The translations under genes and the position numbers were made by a program. DNA of 64,000 nt from Erythrophleum ivorense. Lineage: Eukaryota; Streptophyta; Magnoliopsida; Fabales; Fabaceae. The notes beneath the pieces are model-generated. The model worked only from the letters and a program-made list of their open reading frames with translations, ran no database searches and was not told the DNA's origin. The stretch is taken from contig JAIUCV010000401.1 of the NCBI GenBank assembly GCA_026724425.1, forward strand, positions 712,307 to 776,306, in the 5' to 3' direction. Shown here piece after piece: positions 22,992 through 36,155 of this stretch. Position 1 is the stretch's first letter; every line of letters starts with the position of its first letter.

Positions 22992-23480
22992 TCATGAACC
23001 TAATTGGCTTCCATAAATTGTGTCTAGGACAAGAGAAAGCATTCCCACACTCTTGTGCGTGTGTGGCCGAAAAGGGGAGAATTCAAAGGGAAAAGCGTGT
23101 GATTGTGTGCAAGGTAGCTCTCTCCGCCTTCTCTCATGTATGGATGTGTGCTTAGCTTGTCTTAGAATGTGTGTATGTGTATTTTCAAGCCATGAAAGGT
23201 ATGCTAGCATGATTTTATATGCCATGATTTCATGATGACATATTATGTTTTCAAATGAATGTATGATGTGTGTTTGAGTTTGCTTGAGTGTGAAGAGGCC
23301 AAGAACTCTTAACCATGGTAAGGATGAGCCAAGAAACTTTGAGATTGGTTGAGACAAAGCAAAAAGTCTCCCAAAAGCAAAGTGGGCTCCCAAGATTATG
23401 GTTGAGTTTAAGAATCTCTTAAAGAATGGGTGAGGCAAGTCTAAAATCCATGAGGAAAAGAGTGAGGCCAATCCATCCAC
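22992..23480 (-). other. Antisense LTR open frame, 162 codons
   Basis: This is the longest open frame in the window, on the strand opposite to LTR A. Fragments of the same frame are open in most LTR copies: 3099-3281 and 3402-3584 (+), 13372-13563 (+), 17916-18125 and 18244-18426 (+), 34380-34628 (-), 43407-43598 (-), 53315-53536 (-) and 61414-61650 (+). Recurrent peptides include PFFKRFLDST, FGRLFALSQP and MHERRWRELP. There is no recognised domain. It may reflect a stop-poor base composition kept by common ancestry rather than a protein. Confidence 0.25.
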
Positions 23481-25105
23481 TTGGTGAACTCTTGAATGTC
23501 TGGTATGACTTGTTCACATGCCAAGCTTGTTTCTTGAATGTTTATGACTCTATGATATCCATGCATACATTTTCAAGACTTGCTTTGCATATATTATATA
23601 TGATTGAATGGGAGATAAGGTACTAGGATTCTTTGAATCTCATTCCCTCCTCTCCAATGATCTCACATGCTAGGTGGACCAAGTGGACAAGGAAATGGAA
23701 GCCAACCACCTTGAAGAAAAGAGTTTGACAACCAAATGCATAGTTTTGGTTCTTTAAGGCCATTATTGTGTCAAATGATGTAATCCAATGATCTATATGG
23801 TCTTTGTCCTCTTAGACATGTGTTATTATGATAATACTGATGTATAAATGAATGGATATGACGTGTGAACCCTAGAATGTAATTTGGGCAGGGAATGCCA
23901 AATTATGTTTCTTGAGAGTTTGATGGAATTATGCATATGTGTGGATGAAATAGCTAAAATGAGATGCATGGAGTTTGGGACCATTTGGTCAGTTTACACA
24001 AGTCTTAATCGCGCTTTTAGACTTGCCCAAAAGGTGCCAAACCCTAGGAAAAGCCATTTGGTTATTTTGGTACCTCATATGGAGCCAAAATTGACTATAA
24101 TGAAACCCTAGTCACTTTTTGGCCAATTGAGCTCTTCTTGATCTAGAATTTGGCATGCCATTAGAGTTTGTTGAGAGCTTTTTGGGAAGCTAAAGAACAT
24201 AGTTTTTAGAGGTCTACAGAATATTTGATGAATTTCCAAAGTTGGTAAATTTTCTGATTTTGGTCTGCTACACTATTCATTTGATCCTAAAATGAAATCT
24301 ATCACACAGGCCTTAAATGATGTCTAATTGCCATGAAATTTTATACAAAGAAACTATACATTCACAGTGACTTGTACCAACTAGAAGCACCTTATTTGGA
24401 GATCTATAGAGGGAGATATGAATTTTTAAAAATTTTGTCTAGTATCAGGACTTTTACCCGACCTAAGTTACTGTTCTATTAAATTCCAAGGTCTAGGCTA
24501 CCTAAGCTGGTCTAGAAATGTTTTTCCCCTCTAACTAACATCTATATATTTCTAGATTGATATTATTTACATGGATTAGATTATTGTGGAATTAATTAGA
24601 TATTTTCAAATTTTGCTACAGAATTCTGTGACAGTTCCAGAATCCAGTCTGACCTCTGGACTATTTTGGATGTCAAATGTCCTTTGTGATAGATGTTATG
24701 GTCTAGACATATTTTTAGTATGAATTATACATATGTAGATTTTTAGAATGACTAAGAATACATGTTTTCAATTTTTCTAGAATTAGTTATGATTTTCCAA
24801 AGTTTGGACAGAAAAGAAGCAAAATCTGTCCGAAAATAAACCTCCATATTTTATGCTTCATTTTGGTTTTCTTGAGTTGTGAGCCACATTTTATGGTGCA
24901 AATGAGTTTTATACATGTAATTAAATATGATAAAGGATAGGATGAAATCACATGATCCACATGACACCGAATGAAAATTTTAAATATGACGCAACATGAA
25001 GAAATGTATTATTTTATCCCCTTTTTCCTTACACTCTCATGAATGTGATGATGTGAAGCATGTGTATATTATGAGATGAGTTAGAAATTGTGGTGTTACA
25101 TTTAT

Positions 25106-25117
25106 TGGTATTAAAAC
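25106..25117 (+). promoter_or_regulatory. Primer-binding site of element A
   Basis: TGGTATTAAAAC, five bases after the LTR. It differs from the initiator-Met PBS TGGTATCAGAGC at three positions, all C-to-T or G-to-A, so the site is decayed. Confidence 0.8.
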
Positions 25118-28100
25118 AAAGTTTCAGGCTCTCTCAGATTGGATTTGGCTTAGGGGATGTAGCAATAAAGCTATGTAAAAGGCTTGAATGGATAGGTAGA
25201 GCCTTTGAATGAGACATGTTGGGTGTATAAGTATAGTTTGTGGCTTGGTTCATGATGAATAAGTTGTATAATGGTCTTAGAGTAGCTAATGGATGCCAGA
25301 AAAGGGTGGCCTCTAGTGCAGTTTGAGCAGAGCTAAGCTTAAGTAGAGTTAAGGGATCCAATGGCTAGATCTTGATGAGATGTGATTGCTCGCCAGGATC
25401 AGTGGCAAGCCCTAAATATGAACGATGAGAAATGATCTCATTGATATGAAGAGGCTTTTTAGAGAAATTATGTGAGGCCTAATTCTCCTTAGTAGTCATA
25501 CTCAAGCCATTCCCAGCTATCTCGTGTAATACAAAGACAAGTAGTGGTGCAGCGTGTCGTGAGATGAGACTGCGTCTGCACAGGACTAGTTTAGAAGGGA
25601 AACGAAAAAAGGGTCACCCCCTAGCCACAACACCCAAATGCCTAGATAAGTTTCAGAGCCTAAAAGGTTAATTCCTTCGAGCCAAAGGTTAAGTTACAAG
25701 CTACACCCTAGAGCCCTGACAACCCTAAGATAACAGATAGTGATGTATGAATGAAGCAAGAGGTAGAACTCTCTAGCTTGATGACAGGCTAGGTATAAAG
25801 ACAATGTGGCTTGGGTGGGTAGCTAAGGATGAAAATCCAATTCCTGGAATAGTAAGCCAATCAGAGGCCGTTAATTGCGGCCAATTAATTGCTTAGTTGT
25901 GGCCAATTATTCCATGGAAGTAGCGAGGCAATCTAGAGAGTTTCTCACTGCAGCCAATACTCAGATAGGAAACGAGGGTGAACCCAATGCTAACTAGTTG
26001 TGGTGAATGATGTGTTAGCCACGACAAATGGCACTATGAATGCCTTGTTGGTTATATTCTGGCCAACTTGAGAAAAGAGTTGATAAGGGGTCAGACAACT
26101 CAGAGAGCGGGAACCCCTAGTTTAAGTAGAGAAAAGAGTAGTAAATAGTCACGAAAAGTTAGTAAGAAATTCGTGGGCCTAATAGTTGAAACTAAAGAAA
26201 GAGCTCAACACAGAGAAAGTTAGACATAAAGATAATGAGGTTGTTAAGACCCGTCTATGAGGTTATTGAGACCCGCCTATGAGGCATTGACTCTAATCTT
26301 GGGTGCTACCCTGTGAGACATTGAATGACAGAATGTTAGTGTAGCCTCAAAATAATGTAAGATAAGATTACCAGTAGTAAGGCACATAGCGAGTGGCATA
26401 GAAAGGTGTACCTCATAAGTAACACTTAAAGGTAAGTATGAGTAGCCCAGTAATAAAAACTCAAAAAAGAATGAGGATAATTAGTAAGCTACTGGTCCAA
26501 TGAGATGGCTAGCATAGGTTGAGCATAAGCTAAAGCCTAGAGGAGAGGACTAGTAGCATCGTTCCAGGTGAGATATGTATATGAAAGACTCAGTGAAATT
26601 TTTTCCTAGATCGAGAAAGGAAAGATGAGACATCCTAAGTCAGGAAAAACCATCTAGTAGTGGTTAGTAAATTTCCCTAGATAGCCCCTCTAATTGTAGA
26701 TCATAGTGATAAAGGAAGTGAGGAAGAACTGAGAAACTAGCTATAGAAAAGATGTCCTCACTTTAGTAATGATTAAATGAGTAAACTGAGCCAGAGAGGT
26801 AAATGGATAGGGGTCTGATAGTTAGTTAGACGGGCTCCCTAATATGAGAATGTAAGGGTTAAGACACATGAGTGATTAGAGTACCCAGTAGAGCATAAGT
26901 TCTCAGTAAGGTAGAATCCAGACATTGAAAGTACGTGTCCTGGATTAGGTTAGTAAAACCCTAGAAATAATGTCCTGTGCTCCTGGGGATAAGGCTAAAG
27001 AGGCTGAACAGAGAGAAAGCCTAGCTCTAATCCAAATGTAGAAATAAGCTGAGACAGACAGTTAGTGCCTGAGTACCCTCAGGGAAGCTCTAGAGAACTA
27101 GAGACTGCTTAAGAAGATGAGCCTCATTTTATGTAAAGAAAGAGTATAAGCCGAGAGCGCCAGAGAATGAAATTCATGGGATTATATGAAATAAAATCCT
27201 TCTTACCAAGGGATAGTCTAGTTAAGAGCAGAGTAAGAGTATGAGCAAAAAATAGACCTCCTTGATGTTACAGAGAGTAAATAAGTGAGGAAACCCCAAG
27301 AAAATGTAAGTGCTCTTGAGCATAGAAAAACCTGAACTAGCAACAGAAACAGCCAGTAGTAAAACATCTTTTTACCTAAGTAAGAGGATAAGAAAGGTAA
27401 AAAGAGAAGACATGATAGTGTTCAAGCCAAGGATATATTAGATTGAGAATATATATTCAGTTAATGTGCTTGAGTACTTAAGAAAACACACTTGTCCTTA
27501 GCATAGATGCCCTTCTAGCATGATACTACTTGAAGTAAAAATAGTTGGGCAATGCACAGAGATCTTGGGATGTAGTAGAGGAAGAATCCTACTTTCTCCA
27601 AACACTCTACGAGAATAGGGCAGATAGAAAAAAAATTGAGAGAGAGATACTTTAGATTATTGGAAAACTTGTAATATACAGGCGATAGTGGCTTTGAGCT
27701 CAGTCATGAGGTGCTTGTGTATTAATGTTTGATATTATGGTTTGCTTACAACAATAGTTACATGATATTAGGCCTAATCAACCTAATAGTAATATGACTT
27801 GTATGTGTAGCAAACGATGACATCAATTACCAAGTGTCCCGATAATCGAAGGGTATCCTAGTTAGCTAGATAATTAGATAAATTAGAAAAGAAAGGTAAA
27901 AGGATTCCAGTAATATCAGAATAATGAGAAAACATGCAAAAAGGAATCCCCAGTAGAAAATGTTTAGATTCAATATACATAGCCTGAGTCCCTTATAGTA
28001 TATGTAAATAAAATGAGTAGGGACCAGTGCATAGCCTCTCTCCTGTCAGACATGTTAACCACACTCAAAGTGTGAGATGCCCCAGTACCAAGGCACTCAA

Positions 28101-28162
28101 AAGTAGAGTATGGGCATAGTTGAAAATTACAGGATATAAGAAAAAAAGATAGACAAGTAAAG

Positions 28163-28354
28163 TTAGAGTAAGAAAAGAAAGCCTAAGAAAAAAGGGCTGA
28201 AGTGAGAATCTGAGGATCCCATGAGGAGCGATGAGTGAAAATCAAAATGCTCCCTAGTATCAGTATGATGGGATCCTAGAGAATCAGATGACACAGAACC
28301 CATTTCACACGAAGAGCAAGATATACTTCTGAGTTTAGCCTTAGCTATTATCAA
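28163..28354 (-). pseudogene. Antisense frame beta, copy A
   Basis: 63 codons, starting MIIAKAKLRSISCSSCEMGS and ending in a hydrophobic PFFLGFLFLL. It is homologous to 6551-6790 (+) in C and 40155-40388 (-) in B. No family is recognised. Confidence 0.3.
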
Positions 28355-28915
28355 ATGGTAACCAAACTTAGTGAGTATGCATTTTACTGTTAGATATAGT
28401 GATCTTAGGCTTTGACATCTCCCAGAGACGGTTTGCAGTAGACCTCAGTATAGCACAGCGAGTTGTAGTAGACCCAAGTAGGGCTCTAAGAGGTCGCAGT
28501 AGACCTAGGGGTCACAGTAGATCCCACAGAGTTATAGAGAGCCCTAGCCACAGCATGATAGTTCTCTAGTGAGATGATGGCCTAAGATAGTTTTACTGAG
28601 CAGTTAGTAAAGACCAGTATAGTTTCAGCTAGCCTTTGTCTCAGAGACTATAGACCTCCTGAGTCTAGTAGACCATTGCCACAGTGATATGAAGGCTTTA
28701 CTCAGATAGTTAGACCACTGACTAGCTTTCTTTAGAGATGAGCATAGTGTACGAGATAAAGAAAGTAAGAAATTAATTTTGCAGAGTTAGAGCCAAATGA
28801 ACCACTACCTAATGGACAGCAGCCCTAACGAAGGGATAAAGAGATCCTCGCATGCTAGTTTATGCATTCAAAAAGGGGTCAAGTGTAGTTTTTATATGAG
28901 GTAAGTGGTACAATA

Positions 28916-31729
28916 TGTAACACCCCAAAATTAATTAAGGTGTTAATCATGGATTTGGGTTAATTAAGAATAATTAATATGGGATAATTGGGCAAGTTAA
29001 GTGAATAAAAATTTTAAAGAGATAAATTATTAATATGAGTTTGAAATTTAATTAAGTTATAAACCCCATCTAGGTCTAAATTAAATTAAGTAGGCCAAGG
29101 TTAGGAACTAATAGAGGCCCAATAACCCTTGTGTAGACTCAAATCAATTGAGTTTTTCAAACTTGGTCTGGCCCAATTAAATTTTTGCAGCCCAACAAAT
29201 GAAAGCCGGCCCAATAAGGCTTAAATCTGAAACCTACTTAGTATTGGATCTTTGGATTAGCCCATGACCCACATTAGACCTAACTTAAACCTAACTAAAA
29301 CCCTAAACACTTTAGCCCTTCCACATTTTGTTGAAATACAAATATAAGAGGATTTTCGTACCTTGAGAGGGAGGCTAGGGTTTGGGGCAAGAAAACTACC
29401 ATTTCCCACTTCTAGAGCAAGATTCAGCTAAGGTAATAGTTATATAACTTAATCCTTTCCTCTTCCTCTTCAATTTGACCCAATTGGCTTCTCATTTGGA
29501 GCATTTTCACCATACCCAAATTCTGAAATGTGGTTGTTTGGTAATTTCTTAGAGGATTTTCAAAGGTAGAGGCTAGAAGGGATATTAGGTAAGTGTAATC
29601 TCCATTCTAATGTATTTTCTGCTAGTTTAAGCCCCCATAGTTGATTTGTAGTATGGGTATTAATTCTGTGTGAATTTACTTAGGAATTAGGGTGATATAT
29701 TGAAGTTTCTGGTAGAAGACACACTCAATCTGAATTTAGGGATTTGTAGTGGTTGGGTAAGTGTCCTCTGAGTAGCCATTAGTATTTTAATTTTTGGGTA
29801 CTTGTTGTTGCTGTACATGATGATTTAAGGTAGTAATCTTTTGATGTTATGGTTATAGGGAGATTTTGGCACTGCTGGTGGCTTTTCAATTGTCTACAGA
29901 GTGAGGTAACCAGGGTTTATGCTAATTCCATGCATATGTTCTATTTTAATTTTGTATTTACTACATGATTATGATTTTGATATTAAATGAATAGGTTGGC
30001 TATCTATTATATGTGATTGGACCTTGTGAGTCCATAGTGGAGCTGTGGTGTAGCTGCCACCTGTGCATGTGCTTTAATTGGGCATCAGGTTATGATCAAA
30101 CCCTAGATGCACTAAGCCCTGGTTGTGCTCATTGGGAAGTGGGTGCCATAGACGGGCCTCTCCTAGTGTTAATGGCCTTTAACATGTGGAATTGTGATTG
30201 CTAGTATGGGATGATAATCATAGATAGCCTAATTATTCATTTACTAATATGACTGGTGTGTTTTCTGATGCTTATAAGAAATCATGCATATATGTTAGTT
30301 AAACTAGAGTATATGAATGAAATTTGCCTTAGTTACTGAGATTTGCATTTCACCCCTTTTCACAGGATCATACTTTCAGGTGAAGGCCCTTCGGCTAAGG
30401 ATAAGTTGAAGCAAGTGGATGAAAATCCATGAGCTCCAGCCATGTGTGGAGGAGGCTACACTTGGGCTGATTTGAGTAGAATAGATGCAATTTTGTTATT
30501 CGTTTATATAGTATCATCATGTAATCATGTTGCCAAGTATAGGTGTTTATATTTTGATTAGTTGAAATGTATCTATTAAGGAGTTAAGTCTCATTATAAC
30601 TTGGTATTGGATGTATGAACTTATAGTATCTAATGCATGAGCTTTGTTGAATTCATGATATGGTCTACTATTGGAAATGCCATCATGGGATGTATTAGAT
30701 TGTTGATTTGAATCAGTGATGTATGGAATCTTTAATGGAATATGTATTGAATGATAATGGTTGATAGTTCATGAACTCTTACTGTTATTACTCTATGGAC
30801 TTGTTGATATAGGGTAGTTGAAGGAGTAGAAATTAACATGTAAGTCTTGAACTAGTAATGATAGATAGGCTGGGTAAATTAGGCTAGTGAAAGCCATTGG
30901 AACCCCACAAATTAAGGTGGAGTGGCCCTAGAGTGTCATTGGAGGGAAAGTGGAGAGTATGAGACAAGATTTTAAGAGTTGTAGGATCAGAGGGCATTTA
31001 CGTCTAACATATTATTAGCTGTGGCCAATAGAGGAGAAGTTGCCCAGGGAGAGTACCAGAGAGCAATTCATCGCAACAAAAAGTGGAATTAGCCGCAGTG
31101 AAATGTGAGAGGCAAAACTGAGAGTTGTCCAGAGGGTAATTTGCCGTGACTAAATGGGAATTGGCCGCAATAAACTTTTTTGAGAATTTGTCAAACGTTC
31201 CAGAGAGGAATTAACAGGGGTGAAAGGGAGAATTAGCCACGGCCAATAATGAGAGGCGAGCAAAGTAGGTTCCAAGAGGTTCCCTCGCCGTGGTGCCATG
31301 TAGGTTAGCTGTGGTGAAGATCCAACTCACTGCGGCAATAATCTATAAAGATATAAGGGTGAACCTGAGAGTAATTGGTCACGGCGCAAGGGCATTTGGC
31401 TACAGCTAATGGACCCAAACTCTCATTCTAACTTAGAAACCTTGGTTTTTCCCATGGTAACCTTAAGGGATGACTTAGAAACATTGGTGGAAGATTCTTG
31501 TGAGTTGGAATTAATGGATAATAGAATCAAAGGCTTATAAATGAGTGTTTGTTTCCCTTGTGTACATGAATACTTGTAATTATTTGGTGGATGACTCTAA
31601 TAACATTAAGGTTCAAATTCCCTTATATTTTTTGAATGTAATTAGTCATAATGTCATGTAACCCTGATTCATGGTTATTATTCACGTATTTAACCTTAAT
31701 TATAATGATTAGAAGTTAGGGTCATCACA
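28916..31729 (+). mobile_element. Solo LTR T2
   Basis: It starts TGTAACACCCC and ends GTCATCACA. The TSD is CAATA at 28911-28915 against CAGTA at 31730-31734, with one substitution. The empty site is present in element B near 40991 (GTGGCATAGTATATC). It is 2814 bp and related to T1 and T3. Telobox pair at 29298 and 29376. The motif array (about 31000-31420) is heavily decayed, with GCCACGGCC and GCCGTGAC in place of CCGCGG. It separates antisense frame gamma from alpha in A. Confidence 0.9.
31000..31420 (+). repeat. Decayed CCGCGG motif array in T2
   Basis: Variants such as GCCACGGCCAAT, GCCGTGAC, CGCCGTGG and CTGCGGCAAT occur every 20-60 bp, at the place of the intact array of T1. Most differences from CCGCGG are single C-to-T or G-to-A changes at CpG. 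Confidence 0.6.
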
Positions 31730-31862
31730 CAGTATATCTTTAGTGAGCAAAACTGTGAGAATAGCTAGTATTCCACCAGAACTCAATAGTAGTCAGTGGT
31801 AGTCAATCTTCGATGCCAATATGAAACACGTATGTTAGGCCTACTAGTGTTGAAATGAAGGA

Positions 31863-32189
31863 CTATAAAATGCCACAAAAAGTGATCAAAGAGAATGAGA
31901 GAAAGTCCTTACCTATAGAGATAAATACTATAGTAAACAGAGAAACTAGGATCGCTAAAACTGAGAACTCCTCAAAGGAGTTGAAATCCCAATAAGTAAT
32001 TGAAATGTGAGGCCTATAATGGAAAGAAATATGAATTGTAATCATGGGATGAGCTACTAAGAAAGAATGCAGAGATGAACAGTGAATGGTACATATAAAT
32101 AAGTAAGCAGACAGATAGAAACCTCCAATGGTTATAATGATCAGAAAAGATGATGAGATATTATGAGAAGCCATTGAGAGAGGATACAA
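31863..32189 (-). other. Antisense frame gamma, copy A (open, 108 aa)
   Basis: This is an uninterrupted ATG-to-stop frame on the strand opposite to element A, about 370 bp inside the 3' LTR. The sequence is hydrophobic in its first half and contains TYWDFNSFEEF, ending TFCGIL. The homologous frames in C (one stop) and B (indel and stops) end at the same stop codon. Antisense ORFs between pol and the 3' LTR have been described in some plant Ty3/gypsy groups; whether this is one is untested. No domain is recognised. Confidence 0.35.
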
Positions 32190-32542
32190 GAGATGTGATA
32201 TGAAATAAGTTACCTCACAAGATACGTAAATGAGTCTACTGAAAGAAACATTAATCCTTGCGAATGGGTTAACATTAACCTGATATGATTAGTAAGCTCT
32301 TCCAGAATAGGCCTCCAGAGTTAGAAATTTCTTTCTCTTATGAAAATAATTAGCTAGCATATTATAGTAATAGAGCTCTCATTAAGAGCTAGTATGAAAA
32401 TTCCCTAGCTGAGAGAAAATTCAAATGAGTGAAATCGCTGAGAAAAGCGTATAGAGCCTGGAATAAAGGAAAAAAATAGTTAGCCAAAAAAAGAAAAGAG
32501 TAAGAGAAAGTGTACCCCAAATTTCAAGGACAAAATTTATTT

Positions 32543-32555
32543 AAGGGGGGAGAAA
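32543..32555 (+). promoter_or_regulatory. Polypurine tract of element A
   Basis: AAGGGGGGAGAAA lies immediately before the 3' LTR, the plus-strand primer site. It is identical in B at 41809-41821. Confidence 0.88.
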
Positions 32556-35500
32556 TATAACATTTAGTCCTCTGTAAATGAAAGAAAACGTGAGAAACGT
32601 AATGTATGATTTCTCCATCAACGAATGAAATTCACTAGATACAAAAGGAAGTCACTTGAAATGATGTAGTTAAGATCTTAAAAAATTTGGGAAGCAATCT
32701 AGACTCCTAAAAATAAGAATCCCAGGCTCAGACAGAAAGAAAAATAAAGCTAGAATGAAGAAATAATTTCTTACGAAAAGCTTACAAAACGTAATGGCAT
32801 TTTCTTAATTTTGAGCAAATTTTAGAATTCACACAGGAGGGCTTTTTAAATGAAAGTTTTGAGTTCTCAAGGGTCCTTAAAGGCCTTGAAAACCATGGAA
32901 AGCCTCAAGACAGTTAAAACCCCTCCGATGGATGTTTTCCAACTTCAGTGTACCTGAACTTTGACGGATTCATTCGGAAAGGTTTTTGCTCCGATTTGAG
33001 TGATTCCAAAGGCATTTTACTAAATTGGAACCTAGATTTCATAATGGAGAAGACGGTTCTCAAAAAGGAGCTAAAATGAAGGAGAAACAAAAATACCAAG
33101 AACGAAGGGCAAAATGGGAATTTTTGAAAAGTGTAACTTACTCCCACCTATATATATGATGCACCCTTCTTCTCCCTTCATTATGCACAACCATGTTCTA
33201 CCCAAAAACCAGAGAAAAATCCTAGGGGATAAGGTGCACAAGAGGAGGAAGAAAAGGAGGAGAAATTCAAGGTAGAATGGTATGGATTTTCACGATTTTT
33301 CAAGCCCTTTCTCTTCCAAACCTCCTCTCCTCCATTCTCCTTTGTTTCCTATGATTATAATGAGGTTTATAAATCTATTTCAAGGGAGAAATTGGGGGAA
33401 AAATTCGGATTTGAAGAGAGGAACTCAAAGAACACAAGATTCAAGTGAGAAAAAGCAAGTAAACAAGGTAATTTCTCTTCCTATGGTTGTCATCTTTGGT
33501 TCCCTTCTCCACCGTTTCACCCCACTTGAGAAAACCCTAGGAGGACTTAATTTTTAGGCAGAACCAAGGGTGAATCTAAGGAAAAAGGGTGTGGAGATTA
33601 AGAATATGCAAAAGGAATTAACAAAAAATTATTAGATTTCAAGATGCAAGTTCTAGGGTTTCAATTGCACCTTGTAAAATCTGATTTTGTATGATGATTC
33701 CTAGACCTAAATAAGAGTTTAAATGAGCTCCCAAGATCCCTAAGAGGCTCCCCATATGCATCCTCCCTTGAGAAAACAATGCAAACTCCAAAAAGCCCCA
33801 TTTCTTCCATAGCCTCAGCCTAAAAGGGTTTGTGCAGCTAGGGAGAGTTTTAAAATTTTCAAATCCCATTTTTGAGTCACATATGATGAATGAATATGAA
33901 GGGAAGGCTTAGGAGAAATTTGGAAACCATAGAAAGTAAGTTAGTGCTTTATGTTCCATAATGAGACCTAAAAAAGTAACATGTAGTTAGGCTCTTTATT
34001 TTAATTGTATGATGACTCCAAGAGGCTTAAGAGGAGTCAAGAATCATATTTGAATGGAAAGAATGGAGCCTAGAATTTATTTGAGGGGTGTTGCTTCATT
34101 AGGTGCAATTAGGGACCATAATGGGGTTTATAGAGCAACCTAGTGTCTAAGCAAGTTGTGTGACCTTAGAAATTATTTCATGAACCTAATTGGCTTTCAT
34201 AAATTGTGTCTAGGACAAGAGAAAGTATCCCTATACTTTTGTGTGTGTGTGGCTGAAAAGGGGAGCATTCTTTCAAAGGGAAAAATGTGTGATTGTGTGC
34301 AAGGTAGCTCTCTCCGCCTTCTCTCATGCATGGATGTGTGCTTAGCTTGTATTATAATGTGTGTATATGTATTTTCAAGCTATGAAAGGTATGCTAGTAT
34401 GATTTTATATGCCATTATTTCATGATGACATATTATGTTTTCAAATGAATGTATGATATTTGTTTGAGTTTGCTTAAGTGTGAAAAGGCCAAGAACTCTT
34501 AAACATGGTGAGGATGAGCTAACAACCCTTGAGATTGGTTGGGACAAAGCAAAGAGTCTTCCAAAAGCAAAGTGGGCTCCCAAGAGTATGGTTGAGTTCA
34601 AGAATCTCTTAAAGAATGGATGAGGCATATTTGCTTTGCATATATTATGTATAATTGAATGGGAGATGAGCTATTGAGATTCTTTGAATCTCATTCCCTC
34701 CTCTTCAATGATCGCACATGCTAGGTGGACCAAGTGGACAAGGTAATGGAAGCCAACCACCTTGAAGAAAAGAATTTGACAACCAAATGCGTAGTTTTGG
34801 TTCTTTAAGGCCATAATTGTGTCAAATGATGTAATCCAATGATGTATATGGTCTATGTCCTCTTAGACATGTGTAACTATGATAATATATGATGTATAAA
34901 TGAATGGATATGATGTGTGAACCCTAATGTAATTTGGGCATAGAATGCCAAATTATGTTTCTTGAGAGTTTGATGGAATTATGCATATATGTGGATGAAA
35001 TGGCCAAAATGATATGCTTGGAGTTTGGGACCATTTCGGCAGCTTACACAAGTCTTAATCATTCTTTTAGACTTGCCCAAAAGGTGCCAAACCCTACGGA
35101 AAGCCATTTGGTTACTTTGGTACCTCATATGGAGTTAAAATTGACCATAATGGAACCCTATATCACTTTTTAGCCAATTGAGCTCTTCTTGATCTAGAAT
35201 TTGGCAAGTAATTAGAGCTTATTGAGAGCTTTTTGGAAAGCTAAAGAACATAATTTTTAAAGGTTTACAGAATATTTGATAAATTTTCAAAGTTGACAAA
35301 TTTTTTGATTTTGGTCTGCTGCACTATTCATTTGGTCTGAAAATGAAATCTGTCACATATGGCTCAAATGATGTCCAATTGCCATGAAATTTTTATACAA
35401 AGAAACTATACATTAACAGTGACTTGTACCTACTAGAAGCACCTCATTGGGACGTCTAGAGAGGGCGATATGAATTTTTAAAGATTCTATCCAATATCAG

Positions 35501-36150
35501 GAGTTTTACCCGACCTAAGTTACTGTTCTATTAAATTCTGAGGTCTGGGCTATCTAAGCTGGTCTGGAAGTATTTTTCCCTCTAACTAACATCCATAACT
35601 TTCCAGATTGGTATCATTTACATTAATTGGATTTTTGTGGAATTAATTGGACATTTTCAAAGTTTGCTACAGAATTTTGTGACAATTCCAGAATGCAGTC
35701 TGACCTCTGGACCATTTTGATTGTCAAACGTCCTTTGTGATAGATGTTATGGTTTGGACATATTTTTAGTATGAAGTAGACATTTGTAGTTTCCAGAATG
35801 ACCAAGAATGCATGTTTTTAATTTTTTTAGAATTAGTTATGACTTTCCAAAGTTTGAACAGAAAATAGGCAAAATTTGTCCGAAAATAAACCTCCATATT
35901 TTATGCTTCATTTCGGTTTTCTTGAGTTGTGAGCCACATTTTATGGTGTAAATGAGCTGTATACATGTAATTAAATATGGGAAAGGATAAGATGAACTCA
36001 CACGGTCCACGTGACACTGAATGAAAATTTTAAATATGACGCAATGCGAAGAAATGTATTATTTTATCCTCTTTTTCCTTACACTCTCATGAATGTGATG
36101 ATGTGAAGCATGTATATATGATGAGATGAGCTAGAAATTATGGTGTTACA
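32556..36150 (+). mobile_element. 3' LTR of element A
   Basis: This is 3595 bp, starting TATAACATTT (the terminal TG has become TA) and ending GGTGTTACA. TATA box at 33149-33156. Positions 32881-33190 are nearly identical to 21707-22016 of the 5' LTR, while the preceding 335 bp differ by about 14 percent. Confidence 0.92.
33149..33156 (+). promoter_or_regulatory. TATA box of A 3' LTR
   Basis: TATATATA in the same CACCTATATATATG context as the 5' LTR. If active it would drive transcription out into flanking DNA. Confidence 0.45.
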
Positions 36151-36155
36151 CCAAA

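Larger units (their letters stand above)
21381..25100 (+). mobile_element. 5' LTR of element A
   Basis: This LTR is 3720 bp, from TGTAATATC to GGTGTTACA. It carries a TATA box at 21975, the RY-containing block near 23110-23150 and a small inverted repeat near 23625. On its antisense strand lies the longest open frame of the window (22992-23480, 162 codons), listed separately. Confidence 0.93.
25101..32555 (+). mobile_element. Internal region of element A (non-coding, holds T2)
   Basis: About 4.64 kb after removal of T2 and its TSD copy, colinear with B (37209-41821, 4.61 kb) and with reversed C. No gag or pol motif is readable on the sense strand. A motif array (GCGGCCAAT and variants) lies near 25860-26035. 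The last 40 bp (CAAGGACAAAATTTATTTAA then the purine tract) resemble the end of Tekay/Del chromoviruses. Antisense frames beta (28163-28354), alpha (ending 28405) and gamma (31863-32189) lie in the distal half. Confidence 0.88.
21381..36150 (+). mobile_element. Element A: full-length LARD retrotransposon, plus strand
   Basis: The TSD CCAAA lies at 21376-21380 and 36151-36155. The uninterrupted sequence GGTGCCAAACCCTAGGG is seen in other LTR copies, for example near 44490. A consists of 5' LTR 21381-25100, PBS 25106, internal region 25101-32555 (about 4.6 kb without solo LTR T2), purine tract 32543 and 3' LTR 32556-36150. It has no recognisable gag or pol. The two LTRs differ unevenly along their length, and the 3' LTR lacks about 150 bp (around 34626) that the 5' LTR keeps. 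Confidence 0.93.
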
